Assembly: GCA_032622095.1 (NCBI GenBank)
Contig: CP136061.1
Location: 85,596,324-85,660,323 of the forward strand
Origin: Siphonodentalium dalli
Lineage: Eukaryota > Mollusca > Scaphopoda > Gadilida > Siphonodentaliidae
Direction of reading: 5' to 3'
Length of the DNA: 64,000 nt
Shown here: positions 42,043 through 64,000 of the stretch, piece after piece
Position numbering within the stretch: the stretch's first letter is position 1
Layout of the letters: every line of letters starts with the position of its first letter
Notes under the pieces: generated by a model
Seen by the model: the letters and a program-made list of their open reading frames with translations, nothing else
Databases searched by the model: none
What the model was told of the DNA's origin: nothing
Program-made: the position numbers and the translations under genes

Positions 42043-43060
42043 AGATGGATTATCTCTTTAAATAATTTTTTTTAAATAGTTGCGTGGGTATAAAATAATA
42101 GATATGAACTGAAGACCTATGTCCGGAAAAGATTCTATCAATTAATATTGATTTTATTTCGAATATTAAATCGGGCCCATTTATGTTACTATTTTTAGAA
42201 CCGACCATTCGGATGAGACCGTATTGCGATATAGAGCACTGGGCTGTTCCTACATCTACGCAACGAATGTCAAATGTCACAGATTGGTTGTTTGTACTGT
42301 TTTGTTCCACAGATATAAGCGATAATGAGTATAATTGACGTTTATTTGTGACAAAATTGCACAATATAATTTCTGGTCTCTGTTAAAGGCACGTGAGGCC
42401 TTAGTTGTCGAAAATATTCATATTTGTTCTAATCACCGTAAACAGAAAAACATTAAAACACATACAGTTTCGTTCATATATACCATGACCATCACGTAAA
42501 CAGCATGTTATCATAAAGACCTACTATATTTTACCTAAGCAAGAGTCTGATTGTGTTACAGAAGACAGCACAATGCTACTGGCTAATCACACACAAATGG
42601 CATAAACGCTCTTTATTAGTTCCATATCAGGAATTCACCAACAAAGAACGCTCTTTATGTTTACCATCATAATATAAACAAACACCAGAAAAGTAACTTT
42701 TTATGCTTTTGTTTACATAACAATGGTCAAACATTTGACAATAACATACTTTTTATGCGATATTACTTATTTGTATACGGACAAAGTCTGTCTACATTTT
42801 GATGTTCTTTCTGTTTGTGGCGGTTTTTGACGGGTGGAAATATTTTCACAGGATACCCACCGCCAAGGCCAACCGTACCTTTAACAGTAACCAATATTGT
42901 TCGTTAGCTGAACAAACACACCTTTTTAGACCAGAAAATATTCGAAATAAAATTAATATTAATCGATAGAAGCATTTCCGGACAGGAGTCTTCGATTCAG
43001 ATCTAATATTTTATACCCCGGTAACTATATAATACATGTTTACAAAGAGATAATCCACCT
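42043..43060. mobile_element. TTAA-type MITE, family C, interrupted by another TTAA element
   Basis: TTAA at 42039-42042 and 43061-43064; ends AGATGGATTATCTC and GAGATAATCCACCT. At its internal TTAA (ctctgTTAAcagtaacc in intact copies, e.g. near 45579) the 42387-42880 element is inserted. Confidence 0.88.
42387..42880. mobile_element. TTAA-flanked MITE (AGGCACGTGAGGCC end), nested
   Basis: TTAA at 42383-42386 and 42881-42884. Uninterrupted family C copies show the empty site with a single TTAA, directly documenting a TTAA target duplication. No transposase is present. Confidence 0.9.
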
Positions 43061-43379
43061 TTAACTATTCGCATTGACATTGTTAACAAAAGCGATGATG
43101 TCAACAGTCTGCTCCGGGTGATGCACAGTTAATTAATGTTTTTCGTCAGACTTGAATGACAATGAAGGTAGGTGTAGCATCAATGATGGTCACAGTTGTG
43201 GATTAAACTTAAACGACACAAGGTATGGAATAAATGCAAAACACAACTTGCATCATAATCTAGAATCTTTTATCAAACTCGTTGCGGACACGCATAGTCA
43301 CATTTCACTCAAGCTCCAGTTTTTGTGTAATCTATTCTTGCGCCGTCTGCAACCCATTCGATAAAAGATTCTCGATTAA

Positions 43380-43600
43380 AATGAGTGTTATGTTAAGTAT
43401 ATGGTAGATTTTTGGCTGCATGTTGTATGTACTTGTCTCCGAGATATGCATAGCATTGCCCTGTGTACATGCATTGGGATTAAATAACACAATGCATATT
43501 TTTGGATGGGATTCGAACCCCGGCCCATGATGGCTAACGCACCTTGCGACTCAAAAGTCTGACGTCAATACCACATGACCACCGAAGCGACCCCAAAAAA
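43380..43600 (-). mobile_element. tRNA-derived SINE
   Basis: The reverse complement of 43505-43595 has a perfect B box GGTTCGAATCC and an upstream stretch with weak A-box similarity. The body ('acatgcattgggattaaata', 'gtacttgtctccgagatatg') follows. A second copy of the body, without the head, is at 43640-43762. Confidence 0.6.
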
Positions 43601-43763
43601 AGAAGCTGAAATGGCTGCCGAATTTAGACGACGCACTTAGGACACAATATGCACATTATCTGTGGTAGGTATATGGTAGATTTCTGTGGTAGGTTGCAGC
43701 TCCATGTTATATGTACTTGTCTCCGAGACATGCCCGAGTTGCCCTTTGTACATGCCTGGGACT

Positions 43764-43886
43764 ACAGTAATGCCCTAAATAATCGACTCCTTAACCACAG
43801 CAGAATTACGGGTCATTTTTCAGGATTTAGTCGGAAATATGGCTTGTTGACATTCATCGGAAAGCTTATTTAGGGCATTACTGTAT
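43764..43886. mobile_element. Family D palindrome, internally deleted
   Basis: The full left arm ('acagtaatgccctaaataat') runs to the centre, then jumps to 'ttagggcattactgtat'. Confidence 0.8.
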
Positions 43887-44750
43887 ATAACACACAAGTT
43901 GCCGATTTATAGATTGGGCATAAAATCAGTTTCAAGCGCAGCACTACCAAGCCAACAACAATATGCGCCTCCCTTGATGGCATATTTGATGCTTGCAGAG
44001 GTTAAAAATAGATGTACTATTTTTAAACATTGAAGATATTGCACATTGAAATCATTGTTATATGTAAATATTACTAACAATTGATGGTAAATCATGGGAA
44101 AGGAATCATTGAAAAATATTTGGAAAATCACCTTTAGAAAATATTTGGAAAATCACCTTTAGATAAGTTTAGACTAAAATATTTGAACTTATTACGAGAT
44201 CAGCGATGTTTGTTGATGAATCACTGTAACAGCTTTGTTTACATAAGAATGTTTTCAACACACGAAATTTCGTAATATGAGAACTATCGATAATGAAGGT
44301 AAGTAAGAACAAAGTTTATCTATTTCTTCATGCTCTTCTTAGTGGTGATTGTTTTAGAAAATGTAGAAAGTTGTCCGGGTTCATCCGCGTCTATAGTTTT
44401 GTCCGCTGTAACACATATATGGAGGAAGTTGTCCGGGTTCATCCGCGTCTATAGTTTTGTCCAATGTAACACATATATGGAGGAAGTTGTCCAGGTTTCA
44501 TCCGCATCTATATTTTTGTCCGCTGTAACACATATATGGAGGAAGTTGCCCGGGTTCATCCACGTCTATAGTTTTGTCCGATGTAACACATATATGGAGG
44601 AAGTTGTCCGGGTTCATCCGCATCTATATTTTTGTCCGATGTAACACATATATGGAGGAAGTTGTCTGGGTTCAGCTGCAGTCTATAGTTTTGTCCAACA
44701 TGAAACATATATGGAGGAAATTATTCGGGTGCATCCTACATGGAGGAAAT

Positions 44751-64000
<19,250 letters not shown>

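Noticed and set aside
43505-43595. tRNA gene on the - strand
   Set aside because: There is a perfect B box but no convincing cloverleaf or acceptor stem, and the body repeats nearby; it is better explained as a SINE.

Overview
This looks like nuclear DNA of an invertebrate, most likely a mollusc and plausibly a bivalve. It has two spliced genes with GT-AG introns, very dense families of small palindromic transposons, CR1/L2-like LINEs, tRNA-type SINEs, and tandem arrays built on the 'ggccataactct' wording common in mollusc genomes. Species cannot be named from sequence alone. All calls are by eye, without searches.

Two conserved genes were rebuilt exon by exon. (1) EEF1AKMT1 (N6AMT2; eEF1A lysine methyltransferase 1) is on the + strand with four coding exons at 20019-20168, 26088-26170, 28079-28356 and 37427-37566. 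The exons total 651 nt, giving 216 residues and a stop; every junction is in phase. (2) ATG5 (autophagy; acceptor of ATG12) is on the - strand with seven coding exons from the right edge to 44751-44896. Only about 8 N-terminal residues lie beyond the window, and the ATG12-acceptor lysine is kept. The genes converge tail to tail. Between them is a tandemly duplicated, unrecognised coiled-coil ORF (37652-40442), with one open copy and one frameshifted copy. Near the left end a probable first exon of a third gene (5093-5350, -) is seen.

The remaining sequence is mostly repeats. There are TTAA-flanked (piggyBac-like) MITEs with empty sites visible in the window, hAT-like MITEs with 8-bp target duplications, and TA-flanked (mariner-like) foldback elements. 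Two families carry a hairpin at each end. An intact LINE (ORF 33501-36641) sits in EEF1AKMT1 intron 3, inserted into a palindromic MITE. A second, decayed LINE lies at 13.1-14.5 kb.

The most unusual signal is that in all three genes the 3' end of a coding exon together with its 5' splice site (or, in the last ATG5 exon, the end of the coding sequence) has been amplified in tandem. This is seen at six places: 66-bp units at 4.6-5.2 kb; 70-bp units at EEF1AKMT1 exon 2; and 40-, 82-, 149- and 58-bp units at four ATG5 exons. Several copies keep a donor-like site, so these are arrays of decoy or alternative 5' splice sites. A second signal is an excess of A-to-G differences in a hairpin carried by the LINE, which resembles RNA editing fixed by retrotransposition.
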